In this document: positions 37,037 to 45,344 of the stretch, piece after piece
How the letters are laid out: each line of letters begins with the position of its first letter
How positions within the stretch are numbered: position 1 is the first letter of the stretch
Assembly (NCBI RefSeq): GCF_049727805.1
Contig: NZ_JBCNYA010000013.1
Span: 51,866-115,865 of the forward strand
From: Frateuria_A sp049727805
GTDB taxonomy: Bacteria > Pseudomonadota > Gammaproteobacteria > Xanthomonadales > Rhodanobacteraceae
Direction: 5' to 3'
Length of the DNA stretch: 64,000 nucleotides
Made by a program: the position numbers and the translations under genes
Notes under the pieces: model-generated
Database searches by the model: none
What the model was told of the DNA's origin: nothing
What the model saw: only the letters and a program-made list of their open reading frames with translations

Positions 37037-38808
37037 TGGCCCACCGCAAGGTGGGCATCTGGGACGCCCAGACCCTGCGCGTCTACAAGCGGCTGCTCGG
37101 CTACACGCGGCGCTGGTGGGTCATCGGCGTGGTTGCGATCCTGGGCATGGCCCTCGACGGCGGCGCGCTGGCGGCGTTCACGCAGAAGCTGCGGCCAATG
37201 ATCGACGACCTGTTCGCGAAGAAGGATCCGTACCTGATCTTCTGGATGCCGATCTGGATCGTGGGCATCTTCGCCGTGCGCGGCATCGGCACCTTCATCA
37301 GCAGCTACGGCATCTCCTACGTGGGCCGCAACGTCGTGCAGGCGATGCAGGCGGACGTCTTCGGTGCCTACCTGCGGCTGCCGGCCGCGTTTTTCGGCAA
37401 CGAGCCTTCCGGCCAGCAGATCTCCCGCATCACCTACACCAGCGAGCAGGTGGCCGCGGCGTCCACGGACGCGTTGAAGGTGGTGGTGACCGAAGGCGTC
37501 ACCGTCATCGGCATGCTGTACGTGATGCTCAGCAACAGCGCCTACCTGTCGCTCACGCTGCTGATGATGGCACCGGGCATCGCGCTGGTCGCCACCATGG
37601 TGAGCCGGCGCTACCGGCAGATCAGCCGGCGCATCCAGGGTTCGATGGGCACGGTGACCGGGGCGGTGGACGAGTCGGTCCACGCGCACCGCGAAGTGCG
37701 CGTCTACGGCGGCCAGCAGCATGAGGCTGCCCGCTTCGCCGACGTGTCGCATCGCGCGCGCCGCCTCAACATGAAGATCGCCACGACCGCCGCCAGCTCG
37801 AGCACGGCCATCCAGACCGTCGCCGCGCTGGCGCTCGCGCTGCTGGTGTACCTGGCGACTCGGCCGCAGGTGATCGACGGCATTTCGCCCGGCGTGTTCG
37901 TCACCGTGCTGACGGCGATGGGCGCGATGATGCCCTCGCTCAAGCGGCTGGCGAACGTGCAGGGCACCATCCAGCGCGGCCTCTCCGCGGCCGAGGACCT
38001 GTTCGAGGTGATCGACCTGCCGCCGGAGCAGGACACCGGCCGGCTGGAACTCGACCGCACCCGCGGCGACCTGCGTTTCGAGGGCATCCGCCTGCAGTAC
38101 CCGCGCAGCGAGACCGAAGCCCTGCGCGGCGTCGACCTGCATTGCGCTCCCGGCACCGTCACCGCGCTGGTCGGCCGCTCCGGCAGCGGCAAGAGCACCC
38201 TGGTCAGCCTGCTGCCGCGCTTCCAGGAACCCAGCGACGGGCGCATCGTGCTCGACGGGCAGGACTACCGCGACTACACCCTGGCCTCGCTGCGCCGGCA
38301 GATCGGCTGGGTGGGGCAGAGCGTGGTGCTGTTCGACGGCACCATCGCCCAGAACATCGCCTACGGCGAGCTGGCCGGCGCCAGCGACGCGGAGATCGTC
38401 GCCGCGGCCGAAGCGGCCAATGCGATGGAATTCATCGAGCGCATGCCGCAGGGCATCCACAGCCCGATCGGGCAGGGCGGCGGCATGCTCTCCGGCGGCC
38501 AGCGCCAGCGCCTTGCGATCGCCCGCGCGATCCTCAAGAACGCGCCGATCCTGGTGCTGGACGAGGCCACCAGCGCGCTGGACACCGAATCCGAACGCCT
38601 GATCCAGCAGGCCCTGCAGCACCTGATGCGCGACCGCACCACGCTGGTGATCGCGCACCGGCTCTCCACCATCGAACGCGCCGACCAGATCGCCGTGATG
38701 GACCAGGGCCGCATCATTGAACGCGGCACTCACGCCGAGTTGATAGCCTTGGGCGGTCAGTACGCCGCGTTGCACCGCATGCAGTTCCACGAGCAGGAAG
38801 AAGGCTGA
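37036..38808 (+). CDS. msbA: Lipid A export ATP-binding/permease protein MsbA
   Basis: MsbA flips core-lipid A across the inner membrane. The 590-residue half-transporter has a six-helix membrane domain (residues about 20-330) and an ATPase domain with Walker A GRSGSGKSTL, signature LSGGQRQRL, Walker B ILVLDEATSALD and the H-loop IAHRLSTIE. I use the ATG at 37036, which overlaps the exbD stop; a TTG one codon earlier is also open. Its partner gene lpxK follows after 9 bp, as in E. coli. Confidence 0.97.
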   Translation: MAHRKVGIWDAQTLRVYKRLLGYTRRWWVIGVVAILGMALDGGALAAFTQKLRPMIDDLFAKKDPYLIFWMPIWIVGIFAVRGIGTFISSYGISYVGRNVVQAMQADVFGAYLRLPAAFFGNEPSGQQISRITYTSEQVAAASTDALKVVVTEGVTVIGMLYVMLSNSAYLSLTLLMMAPGIALVATMVSRRYRQISRRIQGSMGTVTGAVDESVHAHREVRVYGGQQHEAARFADVSHRARRLNMKIATTAASSSTAIQTVAALALALLVYLATRPQVIDGISPGVFVTVLTAMGAMMPSLKRLANVQGTIQRGLSAAEDLFEVIDLPPEQDTGRLELDRTRGDLRFEGIRLQYPRSETEALRGVDLHCAPGTVTALVGRSGSGKSTLVSLLPRFQEPSDGRIVLDGQDYRDYTLASLRRQIGWVGQSVVLFDGTIAQNIAYGELAGASDAEIVAAAEAANAMEFIERMPQGIHSPIGQGGGMLSGGQRQRLAIARAILKNAPILVLDEATSALDTESERLIQQALQHLMRDRTTLVIAHRLSTIERADQIAVMDQGRIIERGTHAELIALGGQYAALHRMQFHEQEEG

Positions 38809-38817
38809 GGCGTCGTC

Positions 38818-39804
38818 ATGGCGCTAGCGCAGAAGCTCGAACAAGCCTGGTATGGCGATGGCCGCACGCCGGGGTGGACGTATCCGCTGTCCTGGCTCTA
38901 CGCCGGCGTGACCGGCCTGCGCCGCACGCTGTACCGGCGCGGCTGGCGGCGCAGCGTGCGCTTGCCGGTACCGGTCATCGTCATCGGCAACATCACCGCC
39001 GGCGGCACCGGCAAGACGCCGCTCGCCATCGCCGTCGCGCAGGGGCTGCGCGAGCGCGGCTTCAACCCCGGCGTGGTCAGCCGCGGCTACGGCGGTCGCC
39101 AGCGCGAGCCGCTGCTGCTCGACGACAAACCCAGCCCGCAACAGGTCGGCGACGAACCCAGCCTGATCCGCAGCCAGGGCATTCCGGTGGCGGTGGGCCG
39201 CGATCGTCCCGCCGCCGCGCGCCTGCTGATCGCCGCCGGCTGCGACGTGGTCATCGCCGACGACGGCCTGCAGCACTATCGCCTCGCCCGCGACGTGGAG
39301 GTGTGCGTGATCGACGCCGTGCGCGGCTTCGGCAACGGCCGCCTGCTGCCGGCCGGCCCGCTGCGCGAACCGCTGATGCGCCTGGCCACCGCGGACATCC
39401 GCGTATGCAACGGCGGCGAACGCATGGGCGCCTATCCCATGAAGCTGACCGGCGGCGAAGCCTGCTCGCTCACCGACGACACCTGCCAGCCGCTGACCGC
39501 CTTCACCGGCCAGCGCGTGCACGCCGTGGCCGCCATCGGCCATCCCGCCCGCTTCTTCGACAGCCTGCGCGCCTACGGCATCCTGCCGGTCGAACACGCC
39601 TTCCCCGACCACCACGCCTTCGTCCCCGCCGACTTCAACCTGGGCGACGACCTTCCGGTACTGATGACCGACAAGGACGCCATCAAGTGCCGCCGCTTCG
39701 CGCAGCCGGGGTGGTGGCGGGTGCCGGTGCGGGCCGAGCTGCCCGCCGAGTTGTTCGATGCCCTGGCCAGCCGTATCCGGTATAGCGCGAGCCCGGCGGG
39801 CTAG
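38818..39804 (+). CDS. lpxK: Tetraacyldisaccharide 4'-kinase
   Basis: LpxK phosphorylates the 4' position of the lipid A precursor at the inner membrane. The 328-residue protein has an N-terminal amphipathic/hydrophobic segment, the P-loop GNITAGGTGKTPLAIAVAQG near residue 62, and LpxK motifs GVVSRGYGG and VVIADDGLQHYRL. Length is normal. Its 3' end overlaps by four bases the end of the oppositely oriented coupling-protein gene, which marks the edge of the accessory island; relatives usually have other envelope genes here. Confidence 0.97.
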   Translation: MALAQKLEQAWYGDGRTPGWTYPLSWLYAGVTGLRRTLYRRGWRRSVRLPVPVIVIGNITAGGTGKTPLAIAVAQGLRERGFNPGVVSRGYGGRQREPLLLDDKPSPQQVGDEPSLIRSQGIPVAVGRDRPAAARLLIAAGCDVVIADDGLQHYRLARDVEVCVIDAVRGFGNGRLLPAGPLREPLMRLATADIRVCNGGERMGAYPMKLTGGEACSLTDDTCQPLTAFTGQRVHAVAAIGHPARFFDSLRAYGILPVEHAFPDHHAFVPADFNLGDDLPVLMTDKDAIKCRRFAQPGWWRVPVRAELPAELFDALASRIRYSASPAG

Positions 39805-41525
39805 CCAAAGACCGCGGGCGCCGGCCGGCGTTGTTCCGTTTCCAGCCGGGGCACTCCCGAGGCGCCCAGGAGTCGAGGCTTGAAGTAGCCATCCTCGTAG
39901 TAGCGGATCTTGTTGCAGAGGATCGGGTGCGGCGTGCCTTCGATGAATACGATCTCCTTCCTGGGATCGAGCGCTTTCAACTCCTGCGGCAGCATCAACG
40001 CACGCTTCTCCTCTACCTCGGCATAGGACAAGCTGCTGCCCTGGCCGAAACCGCCCCTGGAACGCGTGCGCTGGCGCCTGCGCTCGGTGGTATAGCCGAG
40101 CATCTCGCTGTACTCGTTGGCGTCCCGCTGCTCGCGAGGCGTGTAGATGACCTGGCAGGCCAGGTTGGTGACCATGCTGCGGGCTTTCTCCGCGCCGTAT
40201 ACGGCATCCAGTTGCGAGAGCGACTGGATGACGCAGAAGACGCGCACGTTGTACCCGGCGAAGTAAGCGACACCGTCGACCATGAGGTCCATCCGCCCCA
40301 GCGCGGTGAACTCGTCCAGCAGGAACAGGCACTGGTGCCGGAGCGAAGGATCTTTATCAGGTGTGGCGTCGACGTTGAGCTTGATGGCCTGGTTGAAGAA
40401 CAGGTTCAGGAGGCCGGCCGCCTCGGTGAGCTTGCTTGGGGAGATACCCACGTAGATGGACTGGACTCTCCGGCGCAGGTCCGGCAACCAGAAGTCGTTG
40501 CCTGACGTGGCCATGTCCAGGATGGGGTTGGCCATGATGAGCAGAGGCGCCTGCGCACTGGCGATCACCGAGGTGAAGGTCTGCTCGGCGAGCGCAGTGA
40601 TGTTGGCAAAGGCGGTACGTGTGTCGTGGCTGACGTGCGAAAGCCCCAGCAACGATTTCAAGTAAACCTTCAGGTCTTTGCCGTCGCCCGAAAGCAGCCG
40701 GTAAATGGCGCCGAGCGTGGGATAACCGTCCTCTTTGCCGAACCCTTTGCTGACGCCGTCCGCCCAGGAATCGAACAACAGGCCCGCAGCAGCGACGAAG
40801 GTCGAGCGCGCCATGTTCGTCCAGAACGGGTCCTGGTTGGGTGGGTCCTTGTACAGGCAGTCGGCGATGGCCTGCAGGTCCGACGTGCGGTGGACAGCAT
40901 CGGTGCGCACGTAGGCAAACGGGTTCCAGCGATGGGTATGCAAGTCTTCCGCAAACGGGTTGAACAAATACGCGGGCCCCAGCTTCGAGCGCCATTTCGA
41001 GGTGATGTCGAACGCTTCCTGCTTGATGTCGAGCACGACCATCGAACCCTGGTAATTGAGCAGGTTCGGAATGACCGCTCCTACACCCTTGCCGCTTCGC
41101 GTGGGGGCGGCCAGCAACGCGTGACGCGTACCACCAAGACGCAGAAACGAGCCTCCCAGCTTGCCTACGATGATGGCGGTGGGGTCGTCCCTGAGCAGGC
41201 CGAGGCGGGAAAGATCCGCGCGACTGGCGAACCTCGCATCACCATGGGCCGAGCGCCGTTGGGGCCGGAACAGGCCATATAGCAACCCCAGCCAGACCAG
41301 CATGGGTACCCCAAAACCTGCGATCCCGGCCACCTTGATGGCCGTCGCATAGGGCAGAAAGGAAGGATGATGAAGTGCGGCGTAGTAGCGCCAATAAGTC
41401 CCGCCATTCAACGGAGCGTGTACATGGATTAGAGCCAGCACGAGCCAACCGGAGGCGTATGCCCCCGCCACCAACGCCAGCATGGCGGCGATGAGCGCAG
41501 TGACCGCTCTTGTCTTGGGGGTCAT
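39801..41525 (-). CDS. VirD4/TraG-type type IV secretion coupling protein
   Basis: The 574-residue inner-membrane ATPase of the T4CP family has two N-terminal membrane helices (residues 10-33 and 62-86). The HGDARFA segment follows near residue 94, then Walker A APTRSGKGVG at 140-149 and Walker B LFLLDE at 400-405. Such proteins feed DNA or effector proteins to a type IV secretion channel. No relaxase or VirB genes are present in the window. It could be a leftover of an integrative element, a coupling protein of the xanthomonad antibacterial T4SS encoded apart, or a functional partner of the upstream ABC-3C genes. It lies 122 bp downstream of them on the same strand. Confidence 0.92.
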   Translation of the reverse strand: MTPKTRAVTALIAAMLALVAGAYASGWLVLALIHVHAPLNGGTYWRYYAALHHPSFLPYATAIKVAGIAGFGVPMLVWLGLLYGLFRPQRRSAHGDARFASRADLSRLGLLRDDPTAIIVGKLGGSFLRLGGTRHALLAAPTRSGKGVGAVIPNLLNYQGSMVVLDIKQEAFDITSKWRSKLGPAYLFNPFAEDLHTHRWNPFAYVRTDAVHRTSDLQAIADCLYKDPPNQDPFWTNMARSTFVAAAGLLFDSWADGVSKGFGKEDGYPTLGAIYRLLSGDGKDLKVYLKSLLGLSHVSHDTRTAFANITALAEQTFTSVIASAQAPLLIMANPILDMATSGNDFWLPDLRRRVQSIYVGISPSKLTEAAGLLNLFFNQAIKLNVDATPDKDPSLRHQCLFLLDEFTALGRMDLMVDGVAYFAGYNVRVFCVIQSLSQLDAVYGAEKARSMVTNLACQVIYTPREQRDANEYSEMLGYTTERRRQRTRSRGGFGQGSSLSYAEVEEKRALMLPQELKALDPRKEIVFIEGTPHPILCNKIRYYEDGYFKPRLLGASGVPRLETEQRRPAPAVFG

Positions 41526-41528
41526 CCT

Positions 41529-41603
41529 TTAACCGCCTTTCGATGGAGATCCGTTCCTTGGAGCGACAGGCACATCAGGCGTTTCAACCTCGCTGGAGGT
41601 CAT
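41529..41603 (-). CDS. Possible 24-residue ORF just before the coupling protein
   Basis: An ATG at 41603 opens a short frame (MTSSEVETPDVPVAPRNGSP and four more residues) ending four bases before the virD4-like start. The hydrophilic, Pro/Ser-rich sequence could be the tail of a truncated transfer gene, a leader peptide for translational coupling (TAAAGGATG junction), or chance. I see no homologue. Confidence 0.2.
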   Translation of the reverse strand: MTSSEVETPDVPVAPRNGSPSKGG

Positions 41604-41647
41604 TTTGCGAACTCCAGCGGCAAGAAGATCTGAACGACGACAATGAA

Positions 41648-43603
41648 TCAATTCGCCTTCTGCGGTGGCCAGTCCTCGGGGACCAGTGCCGGCGGCTTCG
41701 TCCACGGCTGTTCCACGAGCGCATCCTGGAACCACTGCTCGCGCAGGTTCGCATGTTCGGTAACGATCAGCTGGAAGCCGGGCGCGTCCTCCTGCGTAAA
41801 CTTGTAGAGCAAATCAAACAGGCGCCGTACCGCCGCCAGGTCGGCATCGGCTTCTGTTTTTTGGATCGAACCGTCGGCTTCCTGGTAGACCTGTTCGGAA
41901 GGGAAATACACTTGGGTCGGTTGATCGATCAGCAGGAAGCGTGGAATCGGGCGGTTGTTCTTGACCGCGAACAGATGCAAGGCCAGCAGCGCCGACAGGT
42001 GGTACGCCAGATGGTTCTCGCCCCCGCCGGTGCGACTCATCGGAACCGGTCGTTCGGGGCGGTCAATGACGATCGTTACGTTAGTCAGGTCGAACCGTGC
42101 AGGAAAGTTACCGAATTCCGCCTCGAACTTCCGGATGTACCGGGATACCTGCGTGGAAATGATGTTCAGGATGGAATTGAGCCGATCGTTGCTGTCGTCC
42201 GCACCAATCCGGCTCTGCAGGGCTTCGACCGTCGACTTAAGACGGCGATGATTGGCTTCGAGCCTGGCGAGTTCTTCGTCCGGGGCGAGGTTTTCAAGGA
42301 ACAGGCTGATCCGACCGACGACCCGCGCCGCCGCGGCATTTCGCGTGCCCATCTGGGCGATCAACTCGTTCGCCGCTATAGCCGCAGAGAGTTCGATTTC
42401 CTTTTCTCTGATGGCGTCGGCAACCGCCCCCAACTCGTCGTCTAGCTCCTTCTGATAGGCATCGAGCTTGGGGCGCTGGCCGGTGGCGATGCGAAGTTCT
42501 GCATCGAGCGATTTTAGTTCGTTGAGTAATACCGTCGCGACCGGGGATTCGAGCGCCAGATTCCGCTCGCTGAACGGCCATTGCCACTCCCCGGTGTCAG
42601 GATTTTTCGGCAGCGCCTTGATGGAGGACAGCCGGTCCAGTTGCTGGGTCGCCTCATTCTCGTAACCGCTCGCACGCTTGGAGAACCTGCGTGCGGCGTC
42701 GATCCGGTTCTGCACGTCGCCACGGTCCTTGCGCAAGCTCTTGATTTCGTGTTCGAGTACGGAAATTCGACTGCCGTCGTCTTTGGGAGCCTTTTCGGGT
42801 TTCCACGTGAGCGCGGTCCGCAGGATTTCGATGATCCCGTCGGCATTGGCGCCATCAATGGCGCCATCGAGGACGCCGACGGTCTTGGCTTCAGAGCAGA
42901 GGCTAATCGCCTTCTCGTGCGAGGTGTTGATCGCATCTCGCGCCTGTTCCAGCAGTTTCGTATTGAGCCTGAGATCTCGTTGGGCAATGCGCAGCTTGGC
43001 TTCGAGTTCATAGCGATCGTGCGACGACACACCCAGCAGAATCGGCAGCGTGTCACGGATCGTCTGCGGCTGAAATGGTTCGTTCTGCCGGTAGAAAAGC
43101 TGGTCTTTGTTCGCGACCAGTCCCTGCTTCTGGAACAGGTAGTAAAAGGTGTGTTTGACGTTCGCATCGAAGCTGTCGCGGCTGTGTTCGATGGCGACAT
43201 CCGTGCGGTTCTCGGGGATGCCAAGCAGGCGTGAGAGCAGGCTGACGATGGCTTCGTCGTCCGAGTTCTCAACCAGCTCGCCGAACGCAGGGGGCTGCAG
43301 ATCGTGCCCGCGACGCAACATCACGGTGCTGCAGCTCGCACCGCCACCGCCAGGCGTCGGTTTGGCGACCAGTACCTGCTCATCGTCGAACTGGTAGATG
43401 ACCGCGAACCACGCCACCTTGTCGCGGATGACACCTTCGGGAACGTTGAACGTGGATCGCCCCATGCAGTATTCGATGATTTCGGACAGAGCCGATTTAC
43501 CGGTGGAGGACCTGCCGGTGATGACGTTGAGGCCGTTGACCTTGAATTGCAGGTCGCGGCGTTGTCCGTCGTGGCTGTAGATGTGGATGGATTTAATCTT
43601 CAT
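41648..43603 (-). CDS. ABC-3C system SMC-like ATPase (DUF3732)
   Basis: The 651-residue ATPase is of the Rad50/SMC type. The Walker A motif GRSSTGKS is at residues 30-37. Long charged helical stretches fill about 210-520, as expected for a coiled coil. An ABC signature-like SRTGGGENH lies near 523-531, Walker B LLIDQP at about 557-562 (followed by TQVYFP, with Gln replacing the usual catalytic Glu), and the H-loop TEHANLRE near 615. The LIDQPxQVYFP block is characteristic of DUF3732 proteins, which are the ATPase part of predicted ABC-three-component conflict systems. It overlaps the middle-component gene by ATGA. Confidence 0.88.
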   Translation of the reverse strand: MKIKSIHIYSHDGQRRDLQFKVNGLNVITGRSSTGKSALSEIIEYCMGRSTFNVPEGVIRDKVAWFAVIYQFDDEQVLVAKPTPGGGGASCSTVMLRRGHDLQPPAFGELVENSDDEAIVSLLSRLLGIPENRTDVAIEHSRDSFDANVKHTFYYLFQKQGLVANKDQLFYRQNEPFQPQTIRDTLPILLGVSSHDRYELEAKLRIAQRDLRLNTKLLEQARDAINTSHEKAISLCSEAKTVGVLDGAIDGANADGIIEILRTALTWKPEKAPKDDGSRISVLEHEIKSLRKDRGDVQNRIDAARRFSKRASGYENEATQQLDRLSSIKALPKNPDTGEWQWPFSERNLALESPVATVLLNELKSLDAELRIATGQRPKLDAYQKELDDELGAVADAIREKEIELSAAIAANELIAQMGTRNAAAARVVGRISLFLENLAPDEELARLEANHRRLKSTVEALQSRIGADDSNDRLNSILNIISTQVSRYIRKFEAEFGNFPARFDLTNVTIVIDRPERPVPMSRTGGGENHLAYHLSALLALHLFAVKNNRPIPRFLLIDQPTQVYFPSEQVYQEADGSIQKTEADADLAAVRRLFDLLYKFTQEDAPGFQLIVTEHANLREQWFQDALVEQPWTKPPALVPEDWPPQKAN

Positions 43604-44124
43604 GGACGGATTCCGAAGGTCGTGTAGACGGTTACCCGATCGGCGATGCGTGCGAACTCCTTGCCGACGAAGCGCGCTACGCGCTGGCAGGAGATCGTTT
43701 CGGCGGTCCCGTTCGTGTCGATGGTCTTGCGCGCCGTCTTGGGAACGGTCTGGATGCGGCCGTCATCGGCGATGGCGATGCAGCCTCGTTCCATCAATAG
43801 GCCGAATCCCTCGAAGGCATAGGGCAACATCGCGGTCGCCCTTTCCGCAAAACCCACCTGTACCTGCGGGTTCTTCTCCGCAACTTTCAGCAGGTAGCTG
43901 CGGGAACCGGCGGCGAACGCTTCGCGCGAATGCTTGTGCAGGCAAAGGGGAAGGACGAGCAGCGAAAGCGAGTAGGGCATGCCTCGTGCATCGCCCTCCT
44001 CGTAGCCTTGTAGTGCGCGGAATAGCACCAGCCCGCAGAACGCTGGATTGAACAGATTCCGTATCTCGAAGGGACGTTGGTCCCAGGGCCTAATCTTGAA
44101 GGGACGCTGCTCTTGGAGGCTCAT
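43600..44124 (-). CDS. ABC-3C system middle component
   Basis: The 174-residue protein matches the small middle-component family of ABC-3C systems by position, size and the opening EIRNLFNPAFCGLVLFRAL. It is mostly helical with a possible winged-helix end (GRIQTVPKT...). The N-terminus shows an odd tandem repeat, QRPFKIRPWDQRPFEIR, as if nine codons were duplicated. It overlaps both neighbours by ATGA. In this class the protein is thought to bridge the ATPase and the effector. Function is inferred from context. Confidence 0.75.
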   Translation of the reverse strand: MSLQEQRPFKIRPWDQRPFEIRNLFNPAFCGLVLFRALQGYEEGDARGMPYSLSLLVLPLCLHKHSREAFAAGSRSYLLKVAEKNPQVQVGFAERATAMLPYAFEGFGLLMERGCIAIADDGRIQTVPKTARKTIDTNGTAETISCQRVARFVGKEFARIADRVTVYTTFGIRP

Positions 44125-45344
44125 GCGGCAACCCCCAGCGCCTTGCCGACACGTTCGAGGAATCGGGGGTGCCAGTAGATTCGGGGTGTGGGCGTGGCAT
44201 TGGCAAGGATATGGAAGGAACCGCGGGTGACATACGGTTCGGTGACCCGTTCACGGATGCGCAACGAATGGATCTTGCCGCTTTCCAGGTCCGCCCACCT
44301 GTATAGGTCCTTGCCGGCACGCTTCAGCGTGTCTTCGGCGCTGTTCTCGTCAAGTTCCTCGAACACCACGTCCTTGTATCGCCTCCACTCGTCGACAAGT
44401 CGATCCTCGTACCTGTCGAGTTCTCCCGACACCAGCAGATTCTCGCGAGCCCACTCAGAGCGTTGCTCAAACGCCCGGTAGAAATCTAGGATCGCGCTGT
44501 GGATGCGGTCTTTGGAGATGCCGATCTCGCGCAGCTGCCGAACGAATGGGCGTGGGTCGTTGTCGGTGTCGATGCCCTCGGCAGGCTGTTTCCCGAGGAA
44601 TGTGATGGGGAGATTGTCCGACTTGTATTCCTCGGACAGGGAGATAATTTTCTCGGAAATCTCGTCACCGGGAATTCCTTCGGTCCTTGCGCCGGTCAGC
44701 AACCGGATGACCTGATCGTTCCACCAACCTTCCAGGCGCTCGAACACGGCATCGCGGTTCGCAGGCCGGATGATGCGCATCGGGCCTTCCTTTACCAGCT
44801 TCGGAAGGTCTCCTATCCGCGGGCTTCGGTCGAAAATCTGAATGCGCGCAAGGAAGTCTTCTTTCTCGGTTTTCGTCAGTTCGTTGAACTCCCGAGCGAT
44901 CGTGCCGATGGACGCGGATTTGGACTTGGCGAGTGCATCCTCCGCAAGTTCGCGCAATGTCTTGTCGTCATCGGAGTTCCACACAACACCCGGCAGGAAC
45001 CGTTTCAGAAACGAATCGGTGCTGACCTTCCCCGTCGTGAACAGGAAGAATCGCAGGTTTGATTTGGCACGATCGTCGCGCTTGTACCGAGCGAGCCAGA
45101 TGCGGACGGACTTCCAGAAGTCCGTGGATAAATCGGTCAGGCGTTCGCCCTCCGCCTTGTGCTTGAGCGAGGCGAGCGACTTACTGCCATTGCCGTCCTC
45201 GAAATCCACATCATCGTCCTTCTCCAGAAAGACGATGGTGCTCTCGGGCAACTGGAGCATCTGATACAGGGCCAGTCGGCCCTGGTAGATGTACCCCAAG
45301 CCCTGCTCGCCGGCGGAATACTTGTCGGTGGTTGTCTCGGCCAT
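44121..45344 (-). CDS. ABC-3C system effector with PD-(D/E)XK-like nuclease domain
   Basis: The 407-residue protein starts at the ATG reading MAETTTDKYSAGEQGLGYIY, preceded by AAGGAAAGGA. The N-terminal 80 residues resemble the Cap4/DUF4297-type restriction-endonuclease fold. A GYIYQ helix motif is at about 17-21, an acidic strand EKDDDVDF at 41-48 and the LASLKHK strand at 57-63, giving candidate Asp45 and Lys61 catalytic residues. The remainder is helical and probably contains the ABC-3C C-terminal domain that contacts the ATPase. It is the first gene of the operon. A nuclease effector released on sensing infection or foreign DNA is the likely role. Confidence 0.72.
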   Translation of the reverse strand: MAETTTDKYSAGEQGLGYIYQGRLALYQMLQLPESTIVFLEKDDDVDFEDGNGSKSLASLKHKAEGERLTDLSTDFWKSVRIWLARYKRDDRAKSNLRFFLFTTGKVSTDSFLKRFLPGVVWNSDDDKTLRELAEDALAKSKSASIGTIAREFNELTKTEKEDFLARIQIFDRSPRIGDLPKLVKEGPMRIIRPANRDAVFERLEGWWNDQVIRLLTGARTEGIPGDEISEKIISLSEEYKSDNLPITFLGKQPAEGIDTDNDPRPFVRQLREIGISKDRIHSAILDFYRAFEQRSEWARENLLVSGELDRYEDRLVDEWRRYKDVVFEELDENSAEDTLKRAGKDLYRWADLESGKIHSLRIRERVTEPYVTRGSFHILANATPTPRIYWHPRFLERVGKALGVAA

